A DNA stretch of 64,000 bases from Pycnopodia helianthoides (Eukaryota; Echinodermata; Asteroidea; Forcipulatida; Asteriidae), in NCBI GenBank assembly GCA_032158295.1, contig JASTWB010000029.1, positions 124,001-188,000 on the forward strand. The letters are read 5' to 3'. The notes under the pieces are model-generated. The model worked only from the letters and a program-made list of their open reading frames with translations, had not been told where the DNA came from and made no database searches. Positions 11,376 through 23,524 of this stretch are shown in pieces. How positions within the stretch are numbered: position 1 is the stretch's first letter; every line of letters begins with the position of its first letter. Both the position numbers and the translations under genes were made by a program.

Positions 11376-12023
11376 TAAGCTTGGGCGATACCAGGATATT
11401 ATTGAATATCACGATACTGGTTCTGAAACGATAACGATATCGAGTCAGGCTTTTTTTAATCGTGATATCGGTAAATCGCGATATCGATTAAGTATCGCGA
11501 TGTATTTCCTAGCCGAGACAATCTTGCAACAATAAATCTCCTAGTCGAGACAATCTTGCTGGAACAAAGAGCTTCAAGTCACAGACCGCAACCGCAAGAT
11601 TCCCCAACAGATCCGATCCGACGGGGTTCCTTCGAAAATACCAACATCAAAGCCTTAGTGATCAGGCGGTCTCACGCAGACAGGTGTTATCACGTGTGTT
11701 ATCAGGTGCGTGTTGCATACATGCAAGTAGCGTGATCTAATAAGTTATGCACACATATAGAACAGTCTGTCATGCGCAGTAGTTAACACACTAAAATTGT
11801 GTAAGTAATAGGCCCAGGTTTTCACCCCATAGGTTTAGAGTAAAACCCAAAGAATAGTTCATTGGAACCAAAGTAAAAATTACAAGTCATCTGTATCTAC
11901 AACTTGCTCTGAGAGATTTGTAGAAGAATGACGTCATCACAAATTAATCGCGATAGTATCGAATATTGCAATATAATGTCGACGATACATCGTGGATGAA
12001 AAAAGCGATATCCCCCAAGCTTA
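11376..12023. mobile_element. hAT-type MITE rich in GATATCGCGATATC motifs
   Basis: The ends TAAGCTTGGGCGATA and (reverse complement of the right end) TAAGCTTGGGGGATA form inverted repeats. The flanking 8-mers acctgcag (11368-11375) and acctccag (12024-12031) differ by one base, fitting an 8-bp target duplication. Both subterminal zones are full of CGATATCG/TATCGCGATA palindromes. There is no transposase. Confidence 0.7.
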
Positions 12024-12031
12024 ACCTCCAG

Positions 12032-13785
12032 TGGTGCCTTTTGGCGGCATCAACCAATAACTGTTTCTGTCATTGGACAGTGATTAACCAATGGCCAATA
12101 CAACCAAAACAGTTATTGATAAGGACTGCAAAACTTCACCCCTGGAGTTTTGGTCAAGCAAGGCAAACTGGGGAAGAAATGGCGCAGCAAACAAATTGAC
12201 AACTGCATACGACTTGCTGTTAATCTTAATTTAAATATTGTTTTCCCCCCTTTACTTTGTCTTGTTTAGTTAAGTTTCTTTGGCTAAATCTTTTAAAAGA
12301 CATTAATAAATGCTTTTCCCTTTAATTTCTCTTGTTTAGTTATGTTTCTTCATGTTAAATCTTTTAAAAGGCAATATTTCAAATGGTATTTTGGGGGGGG
12401 TTAAAATGGCAATAATAAATGTGACGTGTGTTTATTTAAAATCTAGTCACTTTCAAATTTATAATTGGATTTGTTTTCACTTCAAAAGAAGTTTGAACTT
12501 CTTCCAATCCATCAATTAACTTCAATAATTCCTACACATTTGCACAATAAGGAAATACCTCTATACTCAGAGCAGTTTTTACAAAGTGACTGAGGGAGAG
12601 AAATAGTGGAATAAATCTTCACTTGACAGAAATAATAATAGAGAATGAATCATCTCCAGATTTATTGACAAAGTCAAAAGTATAGAATCAATTTTGCGTT
12701 AGAGACAGAGTAGCAATTAATGTCAATCTTGATTATATACAGATCAAACTTATTCCAAAAACTCAAATTTAACTATGCTTCAAGTGTACATCTGTTCCTT
12801 TACATAAAAACAAATCCAGATAATTTGGAGAATCTTTAATACTAACAAGCAAATAAAGATGTAGGAAATGGTACCTTAATGCTTACAACAGTGTACTTAG
12901 ACCATTATGAATTTTATCAATTCAAAGAACAATAACATTTATTGAATCAGAATCTAATGCTTTGTTAAACTTTTTCAAACCTATTAATTGTATCGACAAC
13001 GGCAAACCTATTCCTCTGGTCTAAGAACCCAGACTCAAACCTGACCCAGACTCAGGGTCACCCAGGAGTAGAGTGCTTAGTATAAAAACATCCAGCTTAT
13101 ACAAGGGAAGTTGGGGGTAACTTCTTGTTTACTCATTCTCAGATAGTAAAGTCATTATGTTGGTACACAACTTCAGTTCCAAGTAGGATTTGAAACTTTG
13201 TATGTTGGAGCTACAATCTAGAAAGGTTTGCAGTACATAGAATATCTGTCTACTTTTATTAGTCAACCAAAAGCGACAGGTTAAAAACAATTAAAAATGT
13301 ATTTTCAGTTGATGTCTGTTGCAAAATTGATGATAAACCAACTCAAACTTGGTTCAAGAAATGCCCTTTTCATGCTCCTCACTTCGCTCATCCACAATTG
13401 TTTTTACTCTTCAAAAACAAACATATAATACATTAACTAATAACAAGGTGAAATATTTCTTCTTTTACAATTAAACTATGGTGTATATAAAACAATTTCA
13501 GCTCAACTAGCAGAGTATGTCATTTTTCTGATTACGAATCATTAGAGTTTTCATGGTCAATCTTGAATATAACAGGAACAACAATAAAGGGACCACTTTT
13601 CTACCGTCAGATTAGCAGTTTTTCCAGCGGTTGAAGAACCTCAAACCACCATAAATGTTTCTAGTTGTGAATGAACATGCAGGCTTATACCAAATATAAT
13701 TTGAGTTTATTAGTTTTAAATAACTCTCTATGTTAATTAAAAAAAGTAGAGGGAAAATGCCGGCAATGTTTTCATGAAAATCGAA
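12032..13785. other. AT-rich non-coding stretch
   Basis: There is a run of eight G at about 12394 and scattered short open frames. No conserved protein, RNA or repeat structure was recognised. Confidence 0.4.
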
Positions 13786-13789
13786 GGCT

Positions 13790-14000
13790 TGCAAAAAGCA
13801 GTGGCCAGCAAAACGCATCCTCGTCTCTCTGATTTTTTGTCCAGAGCTTGGGAAGGTCCCCATACAGGACTTTATTGGTCACATGTTGACTCCAGTGGAT
13901 GTTAAGAGCAGTTCTTAAAAGCTTTGTGTAGCACCCATTTAATGCAGCGCTTCTAGTATTGGAATAAGAGTCCATGCCTCACAGACGCATAACAGCACAG
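13790..14000 (-). pseudogene. LINE reverse-transcriptase 3' fragment
   Basis: On the minus strand, pieces in different frames read CEAWTL, then LNGCYTKLLRTALNI and NKVLYGDLPKL, then KIRETRMRFAGHC. This order of motifs is characteristic of the C-terminal part of non-LTR retrotransposon polymerases widespread in animals. At least two frameshifts separate the pieces. It is a short dead 3' fragment, consistent with 5' truncation of LINEs. The clade is not assigned. Confidence 0.7.
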
Positions 14001-14250
14001 ACTAACTAATTTAAAAAAATTCTTAAAATTTAATTAAACACTAATTTAATGTAGAGTTCGTTACAATTAAGTTTAATAAAATAATGAACGCTTTATTTAA
14101 ATTGTTGATCAATTCAACTTAAAGTGATTGTTAAATTGTTAAATTGAAACTGATTAGATTATTGTTTGAATGACAGAAAGAGTAACAATTATCTTTTGGG
14201 ATTGAATTCTAATTGAGAATTGACAGATTGTGGTCATTTTATGTCAATGT
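14001..14250. other. AT-rich spacer
   Basis: Very A/T-rich with repeated TTAAATTG-like words; nothing else is supported. Confidence 0.4.
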
Positions 14251-14258
14251 ACTCATTG

Positions 14259-15436
14259 CAGTGTTGTATGACTCGAGTCCAGGACTCGGACTCGAGTCCA
14301 TCTCGAGTCACAATTTCGGTGACTCGGACTTGACTCAAAGAACTCGGACTCGACTATCCTGACTCGGACTTGTCCCCGAGGACTCGTGACTTGCGAGTCA
14401 CGTATTTTCACAAACAATACCTTTTTTAAATATTAAAAACAATTCCGATGATCACAGTGCACATGGAGGAATATTAACGTCTAGCACAAGAAATAAGTAC
14501 ACTGTCGTATGGTGTTGCAAGTAATAGTGTTCGTGATTATTGTGTAGTAGATGGCCATGTACGTACAGCGCGTGTATGTCCGATTCGTATGTTCAATATG
14601 CATAATAACACTGGGATGCACAACACCAATATTGATGCTGGTATTCTGTCAACGTTAACACCATAGCCACTGCTTGTGCTTGATGCATATTACCAGGGAA
14701 ATGACATGTCTGGTACCTGTAAAACACAGTCTGCATATTGCACTGTGATGGATGTGTGTTGTTTGCACCAGTTTCCACACGTGGTCGACACAAACGCCAA
14801 AACACCCACACACACGACGTCAAGTTTGGTCATCAACATTTTTTTTATCAGGTAGGTAGCCAACAAGTTCTGCCGTTCCGCCCCGTATTGTTTCCTTTGG
14901 GGCCAACTTTAGCAAAAATGTTGAAACCTCAAAATCGAGTGCGGTGTGCAAATTTTGCAAGCGCAAAATTACAGAAAGGACCGGCACACTTCAAATTTTA
15001 AGAATTTAAGGATTTGAAATGATTTGTTTTCCTTCAAAATAACCAATTATATACTGATTTGTTTATTTCAGAAAGGCAGGTAGCCAACAAGTTTTATGGT
15101 TTAGAGAAAGTTTCTTTAAACCATAAAACTTGTTGGCCACCAACCTTTCTGAAATAAATAAATCAGTATATATTTGGTTATTTTGAAGAGAAAACATTAT
15201 TTTAAACCCTTTATATTCTGGATAACGGGCAAGGAGTAAAACCTAAAATAAAATTGTAACTGCAGGTACAGAAATTTGGTTAAATTAAATGTGTAAATCA
15301 TTTCCAATTCTTATTTTACGACATTTGGTTTGCAATCAATATTTAAACAAGTGACTCGTGACTCGGACTTGGACTCGGACCAAGTGACTTGTGCCTCGGA
15401 CTCGGACTCGACACAGGTGACTCGACTACAACACTG
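14259..15436. mobile_element. Non-autonomous hAT-type DNA transposon, copy 2
   Basis: It starts CAGTGTTGTATGACTCGAGT and ends ACTCGACTACAACACTG. A perfect 8-bp target duplication, actcattg, lies at 14251-14258 and 15437-15444. CTCGGACTCG subterminal repeats occupy both ends. The internal sequence is collinear with copy 1 at 1329-2373 but longer (1178 versus 1045 bp), partly because of an inverted duplication at 15032-15188. No transposase frame is present, so movement would need a hAT transposase supplied elsewhere. Confidence 0.88.
15032..15188. repeat. 72-bp-arm inverted repeat inside hAT copy 2
   Basis: The arm 15032-15103 is the near-perfect reverse complement of 15117-15188, with a 13-bp loop (GAGAAAGTTTC core). 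Copy 1 has only the right arm, so the left arm arose by inverted duplication in the copy 2 lineage. A transcript would fold into a long hairpin. Confidence 0.85.
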
Positions 15437-15444
15437 ACTCATTG

Positions 15445-15892
15445 TACATGAACTTGCAGCATCTGTATCTTGACGAGACAGAATTTGATCTGTACTGTAA
15501 TTATTGTATGTTGAAGGCCCAAATGTTAAGAAATATGTTTAGGGTTGTGTTCAACCCTAAAACATATTGCACGCTATTCACACCTATTTAAAATTCAAGA
15601 AGGATGGAGTAAGCAGGTGATTTTATAATCATAGGGCCATGTAGGGTTTTAACAAAGGTCATGTACAGGGTCAAGACAATGGACACTAAGTGTGTTAAAT
15701 GTCATACAATTAACTCAATGTCTTAATTAATTAAAAAATTAGACTGATTGGTTTATTTAACTGCTTAAGTGAACAAAATAACACAACAATTTGCATAGTT
15801 TGGTGATTGATTTATATTAATTCATGTTGGTGGTCAGTTCAATCCATGAGATACATGTAGTATTTGACCAGTATCATAATTATCAGATAACA
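15445..15892. other. 3' flank of the minus-strand TRIM gene, with possible poly(A) signal
   Basis: An AATAAA (rc of tttatt, 15752-15757) lies about 136 bp past the stop codon of the TRIM gene and could be its poly(A) signal. The rest is AT-rich with no other feature. Confidence 0.4.
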
Positions 15893-18507
15893 TTACACCT
15901 TGTTATAAATCTTCACTGAGTTGCAGTCTACCACTGCCAGCTTCTGCCCATCTGATGTCAATGAGATTCCACGTGGGCTGAACAGACCCTGAGCAATACA
16001 GCTGAGAAATCTACCCTCAGTGTCATACTGATGAATATGACCAGTGTTGGGCCCATTGCACACTGCAATGTAGATAGCTGCACTGTCACAACAAACACCT
16101 CTGCAGTATTTAACTTGCTCATTATTAACAGTTGGTCTAATGGTGAATAGTGAACGGTTGCCATAAAGAATGTCTACTTTTTGGTTCTTACCACTGACTA
16201 CAACTCTATCCTTGCTGTCAATGGCCAAGTGGTAAGGTTTTGTCTCCACTGAAACAGTGTCAATGAGTGAACCATCACTGGAGCTGTGTTTAGTTAAAAC
16301 TGACCTCTTCACATCCCCCACAATGATTGTATCCTTCATGACTGCTACACTGCGGAGGTTTACTGCTGTCTTGCCCACTTCACTATGAGGCACTGTGTAG
16401 AACTCCAATCCCTTTGTGCCATTCTTATTGTACATCTTGACAGAGTTGCTACTATCGTTTACAACCACTAACTGATTCTGGAATGCAGCAACAGCCCAAG
16501 GGTCTGGAAAACAAATGAAAAAATGGATAGGACTCAATACAATGATCCTTCATTTGCAAATTACTTACAACCTTTGTAACTTGCTTTTTGCAAAACATAC
16601 AAAATACATTATTATTAAATTGCATTTGTTCTTATGTTGTAAAAGCCATTTTTACTTTGCTAATAATTCACACAGCACCTACATGTAACTATGACAAACA
16701 GTAAATCAACAACATAACCCTGTTGATATTAGCAAGGTGGCTACTATCAAGAGAAAATTGGTATTGCATTCATTCTTTTTAAATATTATTTTTAGATTTT
16801 ACTCAAAACACATTTATTGTTATTATTTATTCATTTAGTATTATAAACTTCTTTTGTTTGTGGTGTTGATTAGAGGAATGTAAAAATCCTGAATGACAGC
16901 AGATAGAGTGGATTCAGTGATCATGCATGGATTAATGCAGCTCTAGCATACAAGGTACAGTGGAATAGGAATAATCAATCAGTTTCATGACAGATATTTT
17001 GACTACATGTAAAACTTTTATTGATCACAAATATGGTCTGATTTGTGAACATCATTTTAATGATTGACTTGAGTTGATGACTTTAAATCTACATTTGAAG
17101 AACCTTTACTTATTTACATGGATTACCCTTTGACTGTCACCCTGGTAACCAATCATGAGTACTTTTTACACTGCGTTTGAATTGAGATTTACAACAACAT
17201 TAACACCTCTAAATAAATGACTTTGTAAGGAACTTACATTGTGACACTTGGATAGTTCTCTTCTGGTGTCCCTTAGTGTCATAGATTACCACTCTGCTAT
17301 GACTGTAGTCTGCCACTGCCATCTCATCCCCAGGTACAGAGGCATCAATATCCATAGCCCCATAGGTTCCTACATTACACTCAAAACCAAGCTCCCACCT
17401 TGCTTCCAGATTACCCAGGGTGATATCACTAACTCCGGGCAAGAATCTCAGATGGGAGAGGGTGGAATCTGTCTTGGGTTGATTTTGATCTCTGAGTAAA
17501 GTCAAGTCCTTACTGATTGTAGGATAGAGTGCAAGGAAGTCAGGAGCTGATGAATTGTTGCTGACATCTTTGGCAGTCTGCAGTGATTGCTGTATTTGGT
17601 GTGAGTTCACACTCACTGTTTGCTCATATTCCTCCAATTTCTTGTTGCGATCTTTGTGAATGGTTTTTATTTCATCCATGATGCGACTCTCTTGAGCTGT
17701 TACCTCAGCCCTGATCTCATCAGCTCTGTTCTTCACCTCTGCCATGGTTCTCTTAACTGCAATGTCTAGGTTGTCTTTCATTGTTGAGACAGTTGCTTGA
17801 GATTGGTCAAGGTTCTTCAGGATTTCTTCAAGGGGAGTAATGAGTTGAGCCAATGACTGTTTATATGTGGATGAGGCTTGGTTGCAGTCAATATACTCAT
17901 GTTGTGGATTACGGTGATCTATGACAGTACAATCTCTACAAATCATCACATTACATGTTGTACAATAGAACCTCATCATTTCACCTTCATGAGTCTGGCA
18001 TTCTGGATGACGTTTTTGTTTCGTTTTTTTCATTGCAATTTTTCTATCACTACTGTCTCTCAAAGTAGCTACTGTGTGGCTTGACGATGCTGGAATGTTA
18101 TTGTGTATTTCATTGCAGTTTGCACAGATGACCATGGGGCAATCAAAACAGAAATGTGTTGCCTCATTTTCCTCCTTGCATAATTTACAAATCAACTTGC
18201 TGTTTTCAGATGAGCTGACCTGCTCCAGTTGAAGTGCAAGACCAGTTAAAATGAAGTTAGTCTTGAGATCCTGAACACCCGTCTCAGGAATTTGTGTCTC
18301 TTTTCGACACATAGGACAAATAAGCATCTTAGCATCTTTGTAGTTGGTAGTGTGGTATTCAAGTAAACAGTGTTCACAGAAGCTATGACGACAGTCAAGT
18401 AGTTTGGGTTCTGTGTACTCCTCTTGGCAAATACTGCACTCCAGATAATCTTTTCTGATTTTCTCTAGAGCTGAAACCTGTACTGGTTCAGAAGATGCCA
18501 TTTTCAT
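15893..18507 (-). CDS. TRIM-type RING/B-box E3 ubiquitin ligase with C-terminal beta-propeller (two coding exons)
   Basis: Predicted E3 ubiquitin ligase; the propeller would recognise substrate or RNA (known for TRIM-NHL relatives, inferred here). The coding sequence is complement of 17238-18507 joined to 15893-16503. The donor is AAT/GTAAGT and the acceptor TTTTCCAG/ACC. The junction keeps frame at residue 424 (Tyr), giving 626 residues. RING C3HC4 uses C24, C27, C39, H41, C44, C47, C64 and C67. B-box 1 starts at C107-C110. B-box 2 spans C170, H173, C182, C185, C193, H198 and H203. A coiled coil lies at about 210-320 and propeller-like repeats (AVADYSHSRVVIYD, LAVVDCNSVKIYN) at about 385-626. 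The start ATG directly follows an acceptor (TTTATTTCCAG), so a 5' UTR intron is likely. A second ATG at codon 3 is possible. Naming a vertebrate orthologue (TRIM2/3/56/71-like) is not justified. Confidence 0.92.
16504..17237 (-). other. Intron of the TRIM gene
   Basis: A 734-bp phase-1 intron bounded by GTAAGT and a pyrimidine-rich TTTTCCAG acceptor. It is AT-rich and contains no other feature. Confidence 0.85.
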
Positions 18508-18965
18508 CTGGAAATAAAATTAAAAGAGCAAAAATATTATATTATAAAAGAGTAAGCATTCAGTTTGCAGAAACCACTTTCAGTATTCATCAGTTGCTAT
18601 GTTACATCAAATTGGTCCCCGCACTGTACATTATTGTGGGAATGCAATGAAACAGATGATACATTCTGAGTAAAATGAAGTTTTTTGTATGTACCTTTTT
18701 GAACAGAAATCAAACACCCACTAGCATCCATTTAGTCAATAATTGTTATCAGTTTTGAGGCTGTGCATGGTGAGATTTTTTTTTTTTTCAATCTGAAGAC
18801 TACTACAGCAAGCTAGTCGAAACATCCAGAACAAACTAAGAGCTTTTTGTAAAGCCAACACTCCTCCCAACATGCCCAACATAGTTTGGTTCACATGGTT
18901 GTGTCAGCAAGAGTTAACAAGTAACCAATCAATGTATTTCATACATTGTTTTCAGTTTTATATTT
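18508..18965. other. Probable 5' UTR intron and upstream region of the TRIM gene
   Basis: The coding exon begins right at an acceptor, so the promoter and first non-coding exon lie at higher coordinates. I could not locate them. A run of 12 T at about 18778 is the only distinct item. Confidence 0.4.
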
Positions 18966-19270
18966 CAGACTAGACTAACTTGTACTTGTACTCAAGGTCC
19001 AAGTACTCCTTACTGGGCTGTTGGATATTGGAGTATTTAGGACTTAGATACCTTCACTCATACTGGATACCCCAAGTACTGGTACTCAAGTACCTTTACT
19101 CATCAAGTACCTGTGCTCAAGTACTGTTAATCATCAAGTACTGGTGCTGAAGTACCAGTACTTATCAAGTACAGGTACTCATGTACAGGTACTCATCAAG
19201 TACAGGTACTCATGTACAGGTACTCATCAAGTACTGGTACTCAAGTACAAGTGCTCAAGTACCAGTATTC
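18966..19270. repeat. GTAC-rich tandem repeat (AAGTACTGGTACTCAAGTAC type)
   Basis: About twenty short units of the form (C)AAGTAC(A/T)GGTACTCA(T/A) follow one another. Two 25-27-bp sub-blocks repeat exactly near 19170-19230. The words AGTACT and GTAC are palindromic, so either strand can fold. The style recalls the subterminal arrays of the hAT elements here, but no terminal repeat or target duplication was found around it. Confidence 0.75.
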
Positions 19271-22110
19271 ATTTTTGTTGTGTTGTCTCATTAGATTTAT
19301 TAATATTTTGATGATGAACACTTAAGTAGACCATATAATTTTGTTCAGCTGCATGTCTTTACAATCACTTCGCCAAAAAAAAAACCCAGGGGGGGACATT
19401 TGATATAGAGTCCCCTACCCTTCAAAAAGATGCATGTCTCCCCCCAGGATTGACGCTCATGACTTGATAAAAGGAAGAAGCAAAAGTTCCCATAATTAGT
19501 TCTGGTATTTGATGTTGTCATATTGAGTAGGCACTGACTGTGTATCGAAAAACATGGCCCAAAATCTGACTTACTACTCATTGAACCAAAAATATGGTGG
19601 CAGCATTTGCACAAGACAAAGGTCTGGAATCAGGGGTTACACAATAACCCCCAGAAAGGGATTTTACAATGCATGTTCTCCAGAACCTGTGTGATATTTT
19701 TGTATGGGTAAGACAAAGCGCATCATGGTACATGCCTGCCTTTGCACGTTACACAATGGAAAAAACATCAGCTGTCTGGCTGTAGCAAAAGAAAAACCCA
19801 TAAAAAACAAAGTTGTTCCACCGTCTGCCATAAGTTTGTTTTTTACAAACCAGAAGACATATGACCGATTAACACATTGTTGTGTACATCTGGAACATTG
19901 TTTTTAAGATTCCAGCAAACCTTGGCTGTGGAAATTCAACACATTTGTACAAATGTCTACTTGTAAACGTTCTTTTGGTTGAGGGAAAGAAGAACTTGGT
20001 GTCTGGAAACCAAATTGTTCTCAGGACAAATTTAGCAATAGGGATCAGTTTACAAAAGAATACTTTCAGATAAACAAAATAATTTTATCATTATTTGTAA
20101 TCATTACCAATCATGCATGTATCACACATTACAATCATAATACAATTACAACCATGTACATGTACTATACATTGCAATCTTATGTAGAATGGCTTCCCCT
20201 GTTAACGTGCCACTTTTTCAGTCAGAATAAATGATGTTCACCAACATCAGGAACAGTCAATTATTATTGTTATTGAGGTATGACTTTTCACTTTAAAAAA
20301 AAATACAAAAAATAAATCCACCAGCGATTTGAGGGTTACGTTTTAGGGTGTCCTTCATTATTCTCCATTCTCAGGCTGCAAGACTACTTTCATTTAAGTG
20401 TTCATCTTTTGTATTTTAAAACCTGAAATTCTAGGCTAGATCCCCACGTTCACACAAAAGTGAAAGATCAACTGGTGTAGCTGAGAGACCTCTGCGAAAA
20501 TCGGTAACACGCGTTTCGCTGGATGGAAAGGCCCAAAAAATACCAAACTTCATTTCAACTTTGTCCCAAAATTAACCAGTCTGAAGGTTTATTATACCGG
20601 AATAATAACAATAATAACTTTTTTAGTAAATTGCAAAATAGTTGGTAACACGCGTTATGGTAACACGTGTTTCACTTTTTCCTGCTACATTGTAAATAAG
20701 TTATTTCAATTGTTGAGTAACAAATTATCAACATTATCAACCAATATCAGTTGCACATCATATTTGAAGAGCAAAACAGTCAACAGACCTTCTTATTTAT
20801 TTATTTTTGTAGTTTCTCTACAGATCACAAAATTTGTAGTGCATGCGATTGTGCAGCTTATATAACGAACTAAAAATGTTTGAGCCATTCCATTAAAGGT
20901 ATTTTAAAAAATGGCTCAACATATTATCACCGGAAAGAAGTTCTTTTTAGCGAGTTCCAACAACCCCTTCTCCTTCCAACCCCCCCCCTTTTCTCAAACC
21001 CCCCCCCCCCCTCTCTTTCCTTCATGTGGTTACATAAAAACATCCAAAATTAGCTCTTTTCTAACCATTGCCTTGAGTAATTGGATAACGGAGACACTTG
21101 TTTCCCACCAAAAAACAACATCCAAACAGTCAGGGGATGATTTACTACCAGAGACCACACCGACATGTGTCTTCCCTTCACTCCCTCTAGCTGCCAATAT
21201 ATCTTTGCTAGCACCGGATTTAGTTTCAAATTTCCCGCTCCACAGTGATTTCACTCAAGTTTACTTTGGCAGTCTCCTTTCCAGACCCCACCCCCTACCA
21301 ACATTTGTTTCCCTTCTGGTTTTGCCCTTTCACTAAACCACACCCCCTTTCCCCATTAAGAACTATACACATGTATATTGCCTCATACGTTCTTTAAAGC
21401 TTTAGTTTCCATACATGATTCTCCATTAACAAGGGAAGAATTTTATAAATACTATAACTAAAGCTTTTTGAACACTTTGAGTGAGCTCCGGTACTAGTAT
21501 TTTTTGTGCTTGTCCTCTAAAAACACTCTATATGATGCTTATATACAAAACCATCAAAAAGTTTTTTTGTTGGCACACTACATTTGTTTTGGTAGTCTCA
21601 TCTTAATGGTCTGTTTACACAAGGCTACATGTATGATTCACTTTCCCCCTACTCACAATTATTCACTTTCATCCTTCACTAAAGCTGAATTACACCTTAA
21701 AACAATACATAAAATGATGAACCCTGATGCATTGTGGGAGTAAAAGTAACTATTAAAGCCTGCCCTCTTTAGAAACTTGTGCTTTTAGAAGAGTTATAAT
21801 GCCCTCTTTTGACTTGAAAAGGAATGGGCTGTGTTCACAGTCTACAATTGCCATTGTACACAGTGTATTGGGCAAGGTAACACGCGTTTCATTGGTAACA
21901 CGCATTACTAGTAACACGCGTTACTAGTAACATGCGTTACAATTTTTGAAGGCTCATTGTGAGGTGTTGGTTAAGAATGTATCTTAATTTTTACTTTTTT
22001 TTCATGAGCCCCTACTAGTAGGAGGAAAATTATAATTGGCAGCAATTGAGACTAGGTCATTTAGTAATTATATTTAAACTAGAATTTAGTGTTTGTACGA
22101 ACAAACACCG
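19271..22110. other. Unassigned region with scattered GGTAACACGCGTT motifs
   Basis: No exon or family is recognisable. GGTAACACGCGTT-like words occur at 20503, 20644, 20659 (variant), 21876, 21894 (variant), 21911 and 21927 (variant). A C-rich tract lies at about 20980-21012 inside a low-complexity open frame. Positions 20130-20290 resemble 28510-28650. Confidence 0.45.
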
Positions 22111-23524
22111 AGGTGTTCGGCTATCAATTGGGTCAGTGTTTAATTAAATCGATGAAAAGATTGTTGATAGCTTTTGAATTTTCACGGAAAGTACATTTGT
22201 TACACAGGAAATAAATGCTAAGGTTACTACTTAACTTCTGCTTTCAACCGAAAGACAAGGTCAATTGAGTCCACACTCTGTGTAGCGTTTGATTATTTTT
22301 CGAAGACCTCTCCGATGATGTATAGATTGTAAAATTCCGATGCATGGTTCATAAGTTATTAATTTTTCAAATATATTAATTTTTTTAAATTTAATTGAAT
22401 ACCTCATTACGTCATTATGACGTCAAGAAAGCGGTGTCTTCTACAATTGAAGAGCTAACTATGTGCGAAGTTTGAAGGTTGTGTGATCTTTGGAAGTGTG
22501 TCTTTTGTTAACTGACAAAAATGCTCACACTTGGATTAGACTAACAGCTCATACAGCCTTGCTCTATGCATAGCCTGTGCCAAATGGACTTTGCCCCCCT
22601 GTGATCAGTCGAGCAGAACATGCCACGGTACGCATAGCCTTCAATGCATGCGATGTGTAGGCGCACGTTCATATGTCTACCTGTGTTCTTTCAGTTTCAC
22701 TATCGTGCGTTGTCACGGTGGGTCAACTTAAACGTGCGCATTTTTCGACCTCATGTAAAGGTCAAAATATTGTCATCTGAGTGCAAAAGTTTGAGCAGGC
22801 TTAACGTTCCACACCTTGATACAAAAAATAAACTAAAATAATGGGTAGTTTTTGAGATACGAATTGTTGAAATTTTCAACTTCCGATTTGAACCGGAAGT
22901 AAAGGTCAAATGGGGTCAAGTTTTGTGTAGGGTTTGTTGAACTTTCAACGACCTGTCCGATGATGTGTCGATTGTAAAAATCCAACATGCGGTTCACGAG
23001 TTATGATTTTTTACAAATATTAAACTTTGATTTATTGTAATTCAAAACCTGATGACGTCATCATAACATCATCAAGTTTGTGTTGTCTTGATATTGAGGT
23101 TCAAATGTCTGATGAGTTTCAATGTTAAATTCAATTTCAATCTTGAGTTATGCCGTAGACAAGCCCGAAAATGATGTTTTCAAGAAAAAAAACAAATGTT
23201 GCCCATGTCTTGGTCTATCATATGCTCAAATATGAGTATTGTAGCTATAATATTCAGAGACATACAGGCATTGGCATGACGTCACTTTTTGAACCTAAAT
23301 TGCTTGTATTTTGACACCCGATGACGTCATCATGACGCAACAACGTCTGTATCATCTGCTAGTTGCAATCTACCTACATGTAAAGTTTCAAGTTGATATA
23401 GGCCTCGCAACTATGCATTTTTTGTGGACAAAGCCCACTGAGAAGAAGAAAAACTATAAAAAAACAAAAACAAAAAAAAAACGAACAAAAACAATGAGTT
23501 GTTCGCGCTGCTGCACGAACACCT
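22111..23524. mobile_element. Hairpin-ended repeat element, copy 1
   Basis: It begins AGGTGTTCGG and ends CGAACACCT. Just outside the left end a perfect hairpin, GTGTTTGT ACGA ACAAACAC, precedes it. Internal blocks (CAACTTCCGATTTGAA, then CACGAGTTATGATTT, then GATGACGTCATCAT) are collinear with 26327-26520 in copy 2. Near the right end is a purine-rich GAAGAAGAAAAACTAT stretch where copy 2 has a long GAA microsatellite. No protein frame and no target duplication were found, so the class is open. Confidence 0.6.

Noticed and set aside
20911..21336. 141-codon plus-strand open frame rich in Pro/Ser/Leu
   Set aside because: It spans C-tracts that produce the proline runs, has no domain, no splice context and an overlapping open frame on the other strand.
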